Part shown: in pieces, positions 39,101-52,700 of the stretch
Numbering within the stretch: position 1 is the stretch's first letter
How the letters are laid out: every line of letters begins with the position of its first letter
Assembly: GCA_024362935.1 (NCBI GenBank)
Contig: JANCRA010000011.1
Location: 8,921,501 to 8,985,500 of the forward strand
Origin: Setophaga petechia
Taxonomy: Eukaryota; Chordata; Aves; Passeriformes; Parulidae
DNA length: 64,000 bases
Direction of reading: 5' to 3'
The notes under the pieces: generated by a model
Seen by the model: only the letters and a program-made list of their open reading frames with translations
Databases searched by the model: none
Told to the model about the DNA's origin: nothing
Translations under genes and position numbers: made by a program

Positions 39101-42100
39101 TTCAATGGAAGCATGCATAGTCCCTCTTTCATCTAACTGGGCACTCTTTGAACATGGAATATGAGAGTTACAACATTATATAGCATCCTGAAGAGGGATG
39201 GCTGGTAACAGGTGGAGGAAGGTCATGGTTTTTGTTACCATGGTAGAGATCTGGGGAGGAGAGCAGGTAAAGATAGCATTTCTTTGTAAATATTGGCCAT
39301 CTGAAAGCTTTGGTGTGGAGGCTGACCCTGTTGTCCAGACTGTCCCACTTTTCCAAGGAGAGGGAAAGGTACCTTACAGCAAATGAAGTCCCTAGGACTG
39401 CAGGTCATTCATCTGTCTTGACTGTAGAGAGCTTAGACTGAACAGCTGAGTCAGGGAAGGCAAGCCCCATTCCCAGTGCCAGGGGCAAACCTCCTGGGGA
39501 CAGCTCTGTCATAGCTAAAAAATGGAAGTGGGTATCCAGAATCCTGTGTCTTGTGTGCAATGCTGTTCTTCATGTTTAAAGATGAATGATGACTAAGAAG
39601 GATCAAAGTGGAAGATTTCTGCTAAGGAAAAACTGGGGTCATCAGTTAGGTCTGGAGCTTAATCTTGAGAAATCATATCCATTTCAAAGTTTGAAATTAA
39701 TATGAAGGCTGTATGGAAAGTGAAGAAGTGAAAATGTGGCTGTGAGGCAGAGAAAGTGTGATTAGTTAGCAGACAAGCAGGTTTTAATTGCAGTAGAGAG
39801 CTGAATGTGACAAAACAGACAGTCCACTTCGTGTTCCAAAGATGTCCTACTGTGCCATATGACAATGACAGATAAGGGGAGCGTCATTTGGAAAAATATA
39901 AATTGAGAAGCAGTTGCTTTGTGGGACTGACTGATGAAACCACCCAGAAACTAAGACTTCATCCAAAGAGGATTAGTAATTTAAACATAGGACTTGGTGT
40001 CCTTCAAAGGATTGCAAAGGTGAAAGGCTGTCATACCAAAGGAAAAATGGCACTTTGCTACTTAGTCTCTGTTTTCAGAATGAACTGTAGGCAGGACAAA
40101 GGAAAGTGAAGATGTCAAAAAATAAAAATGTCAATAAAAGAGTAACAAAAGGAAAAGAATTGTAAAAGCATTTTAAGTTCATCTGTGATAAAATAGAACC
40201 TATTTACAGAAATGTCTACAGCAGCCTTCTTTCATCTGAAAATCCATAAAATCCTGCACGAGCTGAGGTTAATGGGATTTATAGCAGAGTAAGATTTGAT
40301 TTTTATACAGGAGCAGTTTCTTTGATACAATTGTATTTGTTTTCTGGTACTGTCTGCCTTGCCATGTCCTTACATTCAATTTTGTTTTCTGTGGAACTTT
40401 TTTTTTCACATGAGGATTTCCTTTGTATCAGTGTCATAACCAGTACCTTGTCCAGCCTTTGTTTCACTTCCCCTGTCTTGTATCATAAAATGCTTTGTCT
40501 TAAGAATGTCTTAAGAGGTCTAAAGGTGTGACTGGATTCACTGATCATACACCTATACTCAAATTTCTTTCAGGAGGTGCCAAATGCTGCCCTCTATATG
40601 TACTGAGTTTTTGTATATGAGTGGCTGGAAGCCCTCAAATCCAGTCATTCTAAAAGCCAGCTCTGAGAGTCTGATGAGTTTTGAAGTTTGAAACAGGATC
40701 CGTGATTGTAGTTCATGTGGTGCTAAACAAAGGACACAGTTTGTGTTTTTTAAGATGTTCTCATTATTTAACTGATACACCTGGGCAAAGCCTGCACACC
40801 CCTTGCACGTCCTGCTCCTTCCTTCTCCTGGCAATGCACTTTCAGTCCTGTTCATGTCAGGGACTCAGTTTCCATTCCCATGCTCCCTGTATTGACAGAT
40901 CGTTTCAGATGAAGGAGACAAAGTAAAGGCAACAGGAATTCAGACAAGTAACTTGGAACAGCAGGAGATACATGTTGCCAAATGCCCAATCTATCACTAC
41001 CAGCATCACTGAACCCAACATCTTTCTGCACTTTTGAATCATCATGGGCTTTATAAACCACCCCCCTCCCAGTTTCTAAATGTCTTTGTTGTTCTGTATC
41101 ATTTTTCTTTATAGTGGATATTATTTCCTTGGGTTTTTCTTTGCTTCCACACATATTTTTATGCAAGTCAGAAAAGATGTTTTGTCACCTCACCTGCAGC
41201 TAAACTGCTGACTGAAGCTGGTTGGCATATGCACATTAGGCCAGGAATCTGCAAGCTTCACTGGCTGCTAATAAAGTGTCAGATTGATGTTAATGTTGAG
41301 ATTGTCTGACTTTTAAATACCCATATATAGAGTCTTTTTAGCCTTATTGATTATTTATATAGTACTAAAGATATACATAACACTTAACTAACAAATTAGT
41401 AGATTAGGGCCCTCCATTGAACGCTTATGGTGGCTAGTTTGGTTTGCTGTGATGCATAAAAAATTAGTGGACACATGCAAGTGTAGGGGCAAATAGCACT
41501 GAAGAGGAACTGAATCATGGAAGCAGCAAAGATACAATGCTGTTGGCTTTAAGGATGTCCTTTTTGGTGACTGGGGGTAGTCTTTGGGCTGCAGCTCCAG
41601 ACAGCTGGATTTACAGCTGAGTCCTCAACAGGTCTTCTGCTCAAGCCTTAGCAGTGCATAGTGCGTATTGCTGTTGTGCTGCAGAGCAGGGTCTTAAGAT
41701 GTGCTTAGCTTTAACTTTTGGCATCTTGACTTCAATAGACCTGAGGCAGCTTATATCACCGAGGATCTGTCAAAAATTAGAGGCCCACAAACTACCTACC
41801 TTAGCTGAGTTCTGAAGAGACATCTGCAAACATTTGTGCTGTTTTGTCTGATGTCACTAGGGTTTATTCGTAATTTATCTGTTAGAAGAAGGTGAAATAT
41901 GCCTTGCATACAATTTCCAGGGCAGGTACAACAGAGACTAAATCACTATTAACATACTTTACTTTTTTTAGTCTTAATATTCATTTTCTGCTCCTATTGT
42001 ACGAGACATATAAACTATTTCAATCTTTATTTTTCTCTTTACTTGTTGACGAAGCAATGAGATAGTTCTAATGCTGATCTCTAAGGTATGCAGACATTCT

Positions 42101-43346
42101 TTTCAGCAGGCAAAGGATTTGTTTATGACTACTTGCTATTCTTATCCCATTGTTCCACTTTCTGCCTTATCTGTTGATGCTTCTTTCTTCACATCAGACA
42201 TTTGTTGCTGGTGGGCTGTTATCAAGTGCACTAGGACATCTTAGCTAAGGGCTGCATCTCTCATGAGCAGCATGTCAGAGGGATCTTCAAAGAAGTCTTA
42301 ACAAAGGATGCATTTGAAGCAAGAGAAGTCTGGCTATTTTAACTATTCTTCCTTTTGATCTCCGAAAGTAGATTGTGAATATGACTGCTCTGTATTTTCC
42401 TGTTGAGTCCCTTGACTCTTTTTCTAAAAGGTTATGTTAGTTATTTTCTACTCCAAAGAGACTCTTTCCCATACTAAATGCATTTCTGAAAATGTCAGCC
42501 AAAACTCCTCCACTTTCTATTCTTGTTTGTTTTTAATATTCTCAGTTTCCTGTAGCCTGAATCTCAGAGCACCATCAATTTTCAGATCTTTCAAACTTTT
42601 CAGGGAAGTTTGGTGCTACTGAATGTCTTGTTTGTCCTTACCACTTTGCTGACTGACAACAAATGTGATTCACCTTTTGGATCTTAGAATGTGGCTTATC
42701 ACTTTGTTGTTACTCCCCCTCTGCAACTTCTCCTGCCCTTGTGCAACAAACAGGCTTGAAAATCTGTTTGTCAGGCCTTAGTTTTCTTACTGATTATTTT
42801 CTTAAATTTTCATGCTTTCATTAAAGCAGTAACAAACTATCACTCTGTTTCAAGTATGTTTCAACTGAAATATAACTGATTCTTTAAGACTAAAAAGCAA
42901 AATAATCTTCATTTCAGTTTTAGTGGGTTTTGTATATAAATTTCCTGATATTGTTGAATTAGGATAGGAAGAGCTGTACAGGAATCAATTTATCAGGCAT
43001 TTTATTTTTCCATATCGAATCAGAATAAAAATGGCAAATTAAAAAAGTTTCCATTAATAAAAACATTTTATTCTGGTCCACTAACACATGTCTTTTCAGT
43101 GAAATCAGAAATTTACTGTCATTTTTGAAAATCCTAATTTTCCAGAATTTGTTTAAGGGTCAATGTAATTTGAAAAGTTAAACTAATGTATTTATTGCCC
43201 CAAATGAGAAATGTTAAATTTTTACATTGTTCCCAGGCTTCTTTTTTGTTAAATGCACTGTCTGCTCTAATAAAGCTTGTTACATCTCCTTGCAAACTGA
43301 TTCTGTGATGCATATGGGTAACTTTTACTTTTTTAAAAATCTTCAC

Positions 43347-43911
43347 TGGTGTGGTTTAAGCCCAGGTGGAAGTTAAACACAACTCGGCCCCTTGTTCAAC
43401 TCCCTCCCCTCTCCTCCCCCACCCTGGTGGAACAGAGAGGAAAATTGAAATAAAACTCATATCTTAAGAGCAGTTTAATAATTGAAATTTAAGTAAAATT
43501 CAATAATAATGTTAAATAATGATAAGGAAATAATTGAGTGAAGCACAATGCAATTGCTCACCACCAGCTTGGACCAATGCCTGCCTCTTTTCCCCAGCCC
43601 AGATCAGCCATACTTCTGGGTAAGTCCCCCCAGTTTATATCCCAGGCATGATGTTTTGTGGTGTGGAATATCCCTTTGGTCAGTTTGGATCACCTGTCCT
43701 GCCTGTGCTCCCTCCCAGTTTCTCTGTGTACCTCCTCACTGGCAGAGCATGAGACAAAGGGAAAAAAGAGTCCTTGACTTAGGATAAACATGATGTAAGA
43801 AAACCCAAATCATCAGTGTGTTATCAACACCATTCTCATTCCAAAAGCAAAACACAGCCCTGTAACAGCTACTGGGAAGACACTAACACTACCCTTGCTG
43901 AAACCAGGATA
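43347..43911 (+). mobile_element. endogenous retrovirus solo LTR (songbird type)
   Basis: Begins TGGTGTGGTTTAAGCCCAG and ends near GCTGAAACCAGGATA. In between are landmarks of an abundant passerine LTR: CCTGGTGGAACAGAGAGG, CCAGTTTATATCCCAGGCAT, GGAATATCCCTTTGGTCAGT, CACCTGTCCTGCCTGTG, CCTTGACTTAGGATAAAC and CAGTGTGTTATCAACACC. No gag, pol or env sequence flanks it, so I call it a solo LTR. No clear target-site duplication was found. Family assignment is from memory. Confidence 0.8.
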
Positions 43912-44071
43912 ATATCCACCCTTCACTCTGTACCATTTATGTCATGCCATGTCATTCACATTCCTCAATACCCCATCACCTTTCCTATTTATCTGTTTTG
44001 ATAGATATACAAACACCATTCTCTTAGTCTATGGAAAGTGTCTGTCAAATGTTCATAAAATGTTCACACAG

Positions 44072-44111
<40 letters not shown>

Positions 44112-46504
44112 ACAGAGTTTGTTGAATTCTTTTAGTCCATGACTTTTGTCCTTTATCCTTGGTGACTGTTTTTCAAGCAGGAAAGATGATGTAAGGTGTT
44201 GGGTTGTGGCATACTGCATATTTGACTCAGTTGTAATTTCAGTGCAGCTATGTTCAGTTTTATCAAAGTTCATTCTTCATTGGTGTGGGTGCAGTGGTCA
44301 GAGGCAAGTCAGGCTGGGATGCCCAGAATGCTTCTGGTTAAGATCGGTGCCGTGAGGTGCTCGGTGAGGTGATGCACACGTAGCCAGCACTGAAGTGGTA
44401 ATACACAGTGTTGGATAATTATTATCATAATGCAATTCAATTAATTTTTGTTTTTCACCCAAAATTGAATTCCCCTTGGGCATACGCCAGATTTCCCCAT
44501 CCTCCTGTATTACCCACCAAGTGCACCCAAGTTTGTGAGCAAAAGCAGTCCCATGGATGATTTTGCCTTTGCCTGAGCCTGGAATAACCCAAATGGTTTT
44601 CCCAGTATGTTTTTAATGTGCACCAAGGAACTTTATCTTCCTGTACAGTACATAAAAATGTATAAACTTGCTCTAGTTTTATCTGTGTGATCACTGGAAT
44701 GACTAGTGTTAAGAAAGGTGAGGAAGTGAGATGATTTTCTTAAAATATACAAGAATGTTCATGAAGGAGGGTATACCATAAGGGGACTTTGGAATTAAGA
44801 CTAAAATGGCTGTAGGCATACTGGCAAATGGGCTTGCTTCTGTGAAATCTAAGTAGTAATGTGGATTTCTTGTCAAGTTGTTTTATTAAACATTTTCAAG
44901 GTGGTTGGCTAGCATATTTGATGAGAAAATCTCCTGATGGCTGTAATCTGCCACTTGATTGTAGTCAAGTGCTTCCCTGGGTCTGTTTGATTCCATTTCT
45001 TCCTGCTTCAGACATCAGAGACAACATAGCAGGAAACTACATGGATGAAGTGGTTACTCCATCCAGAAGGGAACTGAGAGATGGGAGGAATTTTAATGAA
45101 AGATTTATTGTTCATAATACAAGTAAATGTCTTTTACTTTTTGTTTTATTGCAGCTCTGCAGTCAACCTGGAGCTGATTCCTAGCCTAGCAAGGCATAGT
45201 GGTGATCAGTTTACTCAGGTGAAATTGGAAGGAGACACAAGAAAACCAGTGTGTAGAACTAAAACATATGTGTGTGTTTGAGGCATCTTTAGCATATGCT
45301 TGTAGGGAAAGAAATCATGAAGAGGAACAGAGATATTTCCATTTTGTCATGGGGAGTTTGACATGCAGCCAAGATGACAGCAGAAATGAAAGGTGCCATG
45401 ATCCAGGCATGGTTTCTAGGGCTCACTGTAGCTCCAAATAGTGTGAGCAGAGCACACAGAGCCTGTAGTGACTATTTTACTCCAGGTAGCCTGGAGCTTA
45501 CAACTTGTAAATCAGAATCTCTACCTGTGTCATATACTTTGCTGTGGATTAGTTAATATATTGAATGCATTTGGAAGTACCAGAATTCCTAATGCCTTAA
45601 ACTAGACACAATTTTGCTATTTGCAACTTCATATTATATCTTTTTGTCTCACTCCTATTCCATCATTTTTAAGAAGACAGTCACAAACAGAAATACTCAA
45701 TGTGAGGTTCATTCCTGGGGTACTGTGGAGCAGCTCTCACAGAAGAAGGGGAACCACAGGGCTGGGAGTTTCTCCATGAGGAAAGACACTCCTGCTGGAA
45801 AGTCACTGTGCTAAAAGAGAAGATTGTCCACTAAAAGTAAATTCAGACTCTTGTTTAATAAAAGTCATTAACAATGTGAAAAAGCTAGGAAGGATCTCAA
45901 TTTGGAAGGCTCTACCAAGTTTTAAGAAGATGCACAGCTCCTCCCACCCTTTTAAATAATGCCAAAATCTATCAGCTAATCTTGAATTTCTATCCAATCC
46001 AGAAACATCACATTCATGTAGTAATATGAAGATACTTTTACCTCCTTAATCTCAGAAAATTATCTATTTCCAATGTTGTCAATATATGAAAAATGTCTGC
46101 ATGTGTGGTATATAGGAATACCAGAATGTGTTGTTAATGAAATATGATTATTTTCTTTTTTATTTACAATAAAGTCTTTTTCCAAGCTTGAAAGGCTTGA
46201 AGAAACAAGCAGGCAAACATTTGTTTTCAAATCTTAAAAAGAAACATCTCCAAAGGGAAAGGTAGAAACTCTTTACAAGAGGAAGAAGATGCTTCTTCAC
46301 CCCAATCTCCCTTTTGAACATCAAATCTAAGGGTGAGAATGGGTTGCAATCAAAAGGGGTGATTGCCGTTAGTATTGATATACCAGAGTTTGCTTTTCAA
46401 TCAGTGCCTTTGGATCTGAGGAGAGTTTGTGAAAATTTTATCAGACTCTATGCAACCTGTACCATAGGGCAAGATGCTGTTTGAGTATCATCTTTTTTTC
46501 GCCT
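43912..46504. other. intergenic sequence with a CA microsatellite
   Basis: Unique AT-rich sequence apart from the (CA)n run at 44074-44114. Open frames such as 44861-45184 (107 codons) match no family I know. Confidence 0.55.
44074..44114. repeat. (CA)n microsatellite
   Basis: About 20 dinucleotide units with a single CATA interruption near the 3' end. Its length makes it likely to be polymorphic. Confidence 0.95.
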
Positions 46505-46745
46505 AATTCTAGAAAACAGCTCTAGAAGGGACCCTGACAAGTCCTCCAGTCCTTCTTTCACTGCTCTTCATCCTAAACCAGTTTCCCTTGTTCCTGAAAA
46601 ACGGTGTCATGAGGTCTCCAGAATCACCTTGTGCAATAATTTCCAGTGCCTTAATCTTCTTTCTAACAGCACTTTCTTTATTGTCTAACCTAAATATCCC
46701 TTTATGTTACTTTTTATCCTATTCACAGTGAGTGCAAAGGGTCAT
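46505..46745 (-). mobile_element. probable ancient CR1 fragment
   Basis: Diverged sequence with the CR1 antisense order: AGAAGGGACCCTGACAAGTC, then AATCACCTTGTGC, CCAGTGCCTTAATC, and CTAACCTAAATATCCC followed by a TTTTTATCCTATTCACAGTG stretch. No clean tail remains, so the edges are approximate. Confidence 0.55.
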
Positions 46746-46819
46746 GTATCCCTGCAGTGCCTTGTAACAATTTCTTATGTACATGAAAACTGTTAGTGTT
46801 TCTTTTCTCTCTTCTTTAG

Positions 46820-47119
46820 GGCTGAACCTCTAACAGTAGCACAAAGAGAAATAATGACAACAAAAATAACCATGAGGTCCAATTTGCTGATACGTCCTTG
46901 CAAGTTATCTACAATGCGTATTTTATTCCTTCACCCTGAGATTGCCAGAACAGAAGCGCTGTTTCGGACGTGGGACCGCGGGCCGGTGGTGCCACCTGGT
47001 GCCAGCCCTGCCCGCATCGGGACGGGCGGAGATGCCCCGGGACACCGAGGGACGGCGGGGGGACACTCACCAATCAGCCCAAGAGCAGTCTAATGAAAAA
47101 ATATTCACTAAAACAGCAG
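46820..47119 (+). other. candidate exon with CpG-rich core (unannotated transcript?)
   Basis: A 300-bp interval is preceded by a long pyrimidine tract ending TCTTCTTTAG (AG at 46818-46819) and followed by CAG|GTAAGA at 47119/47120, both good splice signals on the plus strand. Its second half has about 14 CpGs within 46950-47075, in sharp contrast to the AT-rich surroundings. It also has a CCAATCA box at 47070-47076. An open frame of 79 codons (46854-47093) lies inside, but its composition is GC-driven and matches nothing I know. It could be a long non-coding RNA exon, a small orphan promoter, or chance. Confidence 0.35.
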
Positions 47120-49058
47120 GTAAGAAAAATCCCCTTGCTGTCCAGAAGTCCAAACCTTCAGTGTTTAATTTCTTTTTTTGGTAGCAGCAGCTGCTTCTTC
47201 CACACTAGAGCTATGAAAGGCTTTTAAGAGTTAAACATTTTCCTAACTAATTTGAAGTCCATATGAGACACGGGCATACAAGCCTCAAAACAAGGAAAAT
47301 GTCCATGTATAATCCCTGCCTCCCACTCTCCGATGTCAAGATCTTATCTTAAACAAAGCTGACTTGACACCAATTAGCAAGCAAACAGCTGAGAAAAATA
47401 AGAATAGCTCTGAACTTTGTGATCTTCCTCCAGTACAGCACAAAACTTCTGAGAGGTTTGATTTGGCCTGGAGAATTACAGAACATCCGTATTTTCCATT
47501 TTGTGCTGGTTGGGTCATGGTGTTAACCAGGCTTAACACCTGGTGTTCGAGTTCTGGTGCAGTCTCTAAAAGACAATAAATTACTGTTGCTATTGATGAC
47601 AACTCCAACAGGGAAATACTAAACATAACTGGATGTGGAAAATAGTTTCTATTAGAAAGTGCTAATTTTAGGAAATAAAAATGCTAATTAGATATATTGG
47701 TTGCTAGATTTTTTAATGAAAAAAGTATGAAACATGATGTTCTGACAAAGTAAAAATATTTTACAAAGCTCCCCAAAATGTATATTTTCTATATGGTTAC
47801 GTATTAGAAAAAGTTAAGAAAAAGGAGCGAAAACTTCTACAATATTGAATTAATTGACTGAAAAATCTTCTTAGTAATTTTCTTTCTACATTTCTAAAAC
47901 TTGCATGGCACCATGATATCAAGAAATGTACTCCAATTTTTTTAACATCTTTAACTATGGAAAATCCATATTCTTTATGGCAGAAAACTGGGGAAGTAGG
48001 AATGGGAGCTGTTGCAATTACGTGGAGAACTGGAAGCTGAATGACATAAAGCAGTAAGACAGAAGGGGAGATCACAAGAAATTAAAAGATGGGTTAGAAA
48101 GATAAAAAAATAGAACTAGCAAAGGAGTGAAGAAGGAACAAGATCATCTCTGAAAGTCCATGGAGATTACTGTTGTACAATGTAGTAACTCAAATATGTT
48201 CCTGCATTACATTGTATGAATTTTACATTAAATTTACCCAAGTACTGCTCTTTTTTTTTTTTTTTAATTATTTAACAGACTCATCAGGAGCAATCATTTG
48301 TATTTCTGCTACATGTATTTTTTGCTATGTGCATCGAGCTGCAGGCTGGGAGCAGAGGTAGGCTTTAAAGGTTCCATATCCTGCTATTCCTGTATGTGTG
48401 CAAATGCCATAGAAACTGCACAGGGCCCCTTGTCTTGGTCACTCTCTGACTATCTAGAACTTGCCTGACACATTGAGGTTATCATACAAAAGTCTAGGGA
48501 ACAGCAGACTTTAGTCACAAGCATGAAAATACCAAATTAACTACTACAGAAAAATCACCTGGAACATCAGCTTAAACTCGATGCACCAAATCATTGTGGC
48601 TGCTGTGCTTGCCATTTACTTTAGCAGCTATGAAGAATGAGCAACATGAGCTGGATTTGGCTTCGTAGAAGAAACTGATGTGTATTCTGCTGTCAGCAAT
48701 TAAAGGAGATTCATTAGTAGATGTTGATATGGAAAATTATTTTTGTTATGAAGCATGTGGAGATGCATGAAGGAATTTCATAAAGATAAATGGAAGTAGT
48801 AGATGTTGGATGGGCTTTGGGTAAAATTGATTTTTGTCATTTATTGAAATAACTTGTGACTTTTTAAAAGTATCAGAAAGTAAATTGCCTGAAGGTAAAG
48901 TTATGAAGTAACCCATGAGTTTGAGACATGACATATTTGACAATTGATGATCCATTGCTGTCATCTGTAACAGTTCCCCTTATGCACATTGTCTGATTCC
49001 AGGCAGGTGCCATAGGTAGCAAGTTGGTCTCTCTATCTCTTCCATCCATGATTCTTCC
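47120..49058. other. intergenic sequence, nothing recognised
   Basis: AT-rich unique sequence with a 15-base poly(T) run at 48251-48265 and a small 8-bp-stem inverted repeat at 47519-47540. No gene-like open frame. Confidence 0.55.
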
Positions 49059-49740
49059 AGAATCATAGACTATCTCAAATTATGAGGGACCCATAAGTAT
49101 CATAGAGTCTAACACCTTATTCCTCACAGTACTTTCTGAAATAAAACCATATCACTGAAAGCATTGTCCAGATACCCCTGGAACTCTGACAGGCTTAATG
49201 CAACAACCATTTTCCTGAGGAGTCTGTTCCAGTGACTGACCACCCTCCCACTGAACTTTCTCCTGATGTCCAGCCTGGACTTTATCTGATGCAACTCCAT
49301 TCCATTTCCTTGGGGTCCTTTGAATGGTCACCAGAAAGAGGAGATCAGTGTCTGCCCCTCCTGCTGCCTTCTTTTCTGAAGTTGAAGACTGTGATTAAAT
49401 CACCCCTCATCCTTCTTTTTCTGAGCTGAACAGAATAAGTCCCCCTCAATCCCTCCTCATAAGTGTTTGCCTCAAGATATTTCTCCATCTTGGTAACTGT
49501 CCTCTGGACACAGCCCAATAGCTTTATAGACTTCTTTTATTGCAGTGCCCTGTACAGAGCACTCGAGGTGAGGCCACGCCAGCACAGAGCAGAATGGACA
49601 GTCACCTCCTGCAACCAGCTGGCCATGCAGTACTTGATGCACCTCAGGATACTCTTTGCCCTTTTGGCTGCAAGGACTCACTGTTAATTCATATTCAACT
49701 TGCCATGGACTGAGACTCCCAGTGTTTTCTTTGGTTTCTC
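49059..49740 (-). mobile_element. CR1 LINE 3' portion (about 680 bp)
   Basis: Starts with AGAATCATAGAC and then has antisense CR1 landmarks: TCTGTTCCAGTGACTGACCAC, CTTTCTCCTGATGTCCAGCC, GATTAAATCACCCCTC, GAGCTGAACAG, CCTCTGGACACAGCCC, GTGAGGCCACGCCAGC, and TTAATTCATATTCAACTTGCC near the 5' end. Weaker similarity may reach about 49800. The overlapping open frames on both strands are remnants or chance. Confidence 0.9.
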
Positions 49741-52700
49741 ATTAGCAAAGCCTTGTCTCATGCAAGCCGCCTTGCCCAATGACCACAGTACAAAGGGCAC
49801 TACCTGCTTAGTTGTCAACTGGCTTCTCTTCTCCAATCTCTGCTTCTCCATTAAAATGCCTGTGACAAAGCCAGAGATGGGATGAAAAAAAGAAAGGTCT
49901 CATCACAGGGTGGGAGCTGTTTTCAGTTGAACTCTTCCTTACACACCATGACTCCAAGTGCTCCCATTCCTACCCAAGGGGATGAAGCACTTTTAGCCCT
50001 GTGGGTGACCTTCCTCATTTCTTACTGCACTGGGCCATTGCTGGGAATGTTGCTAGCTATTCTAGTTAGGAAGATGGATATTAAAGTGCTTTACATGTGT
50101 GAATGATTGCAGCAAGCAGGTTTCTTTGCTTCCTCTTTCTCTTGCCTTCTTCTTGCTGTGGGTATCCCATTCAGTATTTGGCTTTGTGCCATGGGCATCT
50201 GGCACCCTGTGACTCCCAGCAGAGGAAACCTGCAGGACTGGAATGAAGATGTGCTTTAATTGGTCCCTGAAGCAGTGTGCAGGAGTCCAGAATGGGATAT
50301 TCCAGTGATCACACAGCTTAAATATTTGATACCCAGGGTAGACTTTGGAGGTTGACTTGGTTTTGTTTGTTTTAAATCATAAGCAGACAAGTCTCCAAAG
50401 TGAAGTTTGGCTCTGAGGGGTGACTCTGAGCTGTTATTCCATATGCTGCATTTTTGTATCTCTTGGGTTTCCTTATTGAGTTTTCACCTGCTTAAAAGTG
50501 TTATTTTCACCTTCAGTGTTACATCTAAAATTGGAGTATCTGAAATCTGTGTCCTTTTTTCTTCCCCAGCAGCAAAGTTTATGGGATTCAATAATTTATA
50601 ACTTGGTTTCTGTTCACTGGATATGCAAGTATGGAGCAGATTCATCACAGCAAGCTTTGTCCCATAGTGAAGGGTTAAGAGTGGCTATCAGCTGGGAAAT
50701 CTTTTCCTTTCTTAGATATGCCCTTAAGTACACACCAAGGCTGATTTCTGAGCAAATGTTCTTGCCCAGGTTTTTAATTCTGTGCCTAATTTTTATGGGT
50801 GTTTTTTTCTTGCACTCCTGGTTTTACTGCATTAACTTTGAAAGTGTTTTTCCTAATGTGAGAAGTGTTAATATGAATTTCTTATGACCTTAATTTTAAA
50901 GAAGATACCACTGAGCCTATGACATAAAGATGTCAAATAGGTGTTGTATCTAGTCATAATAAGTAATGTTTTGTTGTCTGCATCATTGAACAAGAACAGA
51001 AAATTACTTGCTGCTTAGTAATTAAACAAAATACTTGAATAAGTAACCGGTCTTTAAAAAGCCCTGACTGATCCCATGTGTACTCAAAACTTAAAAAAGC
51101 AAAAATTATGATTGTGATAAATCATAGGCAAAGCACTCAAAATTAAGAGTGAGAGTAAGAAGTTCTGGAAACATTTAAGATTAAATAATATATTTTCTGA
51201 AATGACAGATTATATTTATCCCACACACATCATATTTTGTGTTGTTGAAAATAAGTTATTTTTTTAAAGAGGGAAAAAATTTATTCAATATTTTTCAATT
51301 TTATCTTTCCTGTTTTTCACATGCCTTTCTGCTCTCTTGGAGCCTCTGATATTGCAGTTTGCGGAATACTGTGAAGATTAACAGAAAAAAGCAAAAAAAA
51401 ATTTTACTAACAACAATCTAAGGACTGGGTGTCCCTGAAATATTAGTATTGACTTAAAAATTGTCATAATAAAAGAAAAATATTTTGAAATCTGAAAATT
51501 CTTTTCTTTTTTTTTGATAAAATAGATATTTTCATTTCATATTTAAAGAAAGAGATAGGAGTAAATTTGAGTCCTGAATTCCTTTTAACCCATTTGATTC
51601 AGAAACTGGAATGCAAATTTAAATATTCTTGTTACTAAATAAATAATAATATCTTATAATAATTTTTATTGCCATTTATAATTCAATTTTAATTTACCTT
51701 ATATTTTCATGCAAATTTTGTCTAAATTAAGACATTATAAAAAAGAGATATTTATTAAATGCAAATCCAGTTGTATGTGACACTGTATTACATGTGAAAC
51801 TATATCAAAATCTATGAATTTTATTGTATGTATATATGTATATATGTCTCTTTCATTTTTACAACAATCTTCCTGAGCAAACAAACAAACAGAATATTTC
51901 AGCAGTGATGCAGACAGGTCCCAGAAAAGTCCCTTGAATGCAAATGGAGCCCCGTGGTTGAGCTGAGCCTTCCCTGAGTAAAGCCTCAGCTGCATCCCCT
52001 CACCTTCCCCTCTAGCTCTGTGTACAGGTTCAGCACTGTGAGTTGGGGCATCCCAAAGTCTGCAGCTTCTGGGGCAGTGGATTTGAGGCAGGCAGAGCAA
52101 TGGCTGCCTCAAATCCATCGTTGTTCTGGGCTTGTGATTTCCCATGTTGGACTCAATCCTGGGAGCAATCCTGGGACACCAGTGTGGGCACCACAGTGTG
52201 GAAGTCACCCCAGTGGCCTCCCCCGAGGCAATGCATGGGTTGCAGATCTGTGCTCCCTCCCCAGAGACTACCCCATGGTCACAGGGGTCCCATGACCTTC
52301 AAAATCTTGTTGTGGGTACCCGACATGGCAGCTGAAGGCTTCAGGTCCATGCAGAACCAGTTCATTTCTCATTTACCAAAGGCTCTGGGCTCCTTGTCCA
52401 CCACAACAGTTCCTGAAGGGTTAAACTCCACCACAGACTATAGAAATAGTAATTCCAATTAAGGTAATCGCCAGGGAGCAATTGAAGGAGAAATAAAATG
52501 TGGTGTTCTCATTTCCATAAGCAAATGAAAACAATTTAGATGACTTTTATCTAGATGAAGGAAAACGCCTATGTAAAAACTAATTACCCTCTGTGCTAAT
52601 TATGACAAAGAGGATAAAGGACAAACCTTTTGAAAAATATCCAAGGATATTAAATAGAGTTTTATTAATAGATGAAGTAAGCTGAAAATGAGAGTTGTGA

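Larger units (their letters stand above)
26406..43346. other. intergenic desert upstream of MED30, no gene seen
   Basis: About 17 kb of AT-rich sequence with no recognised gene or large repeat. The longest open frame, 28438-28896 on the minus strand (152 codons), has no signature I know and is within chance for this length. Homopolymer runs lie at 33699-33714 and 34273-34288. SLC30A8, the expected neighbour on this side, is not visible. Confidence 0.6.

Noticed and set aside
47519..47540. Small inverted repeat GGTGTTAA...TTAACACC
   Set aside because: Only 8-bp arms in AT-rich sequence; such pairs are common by chance.
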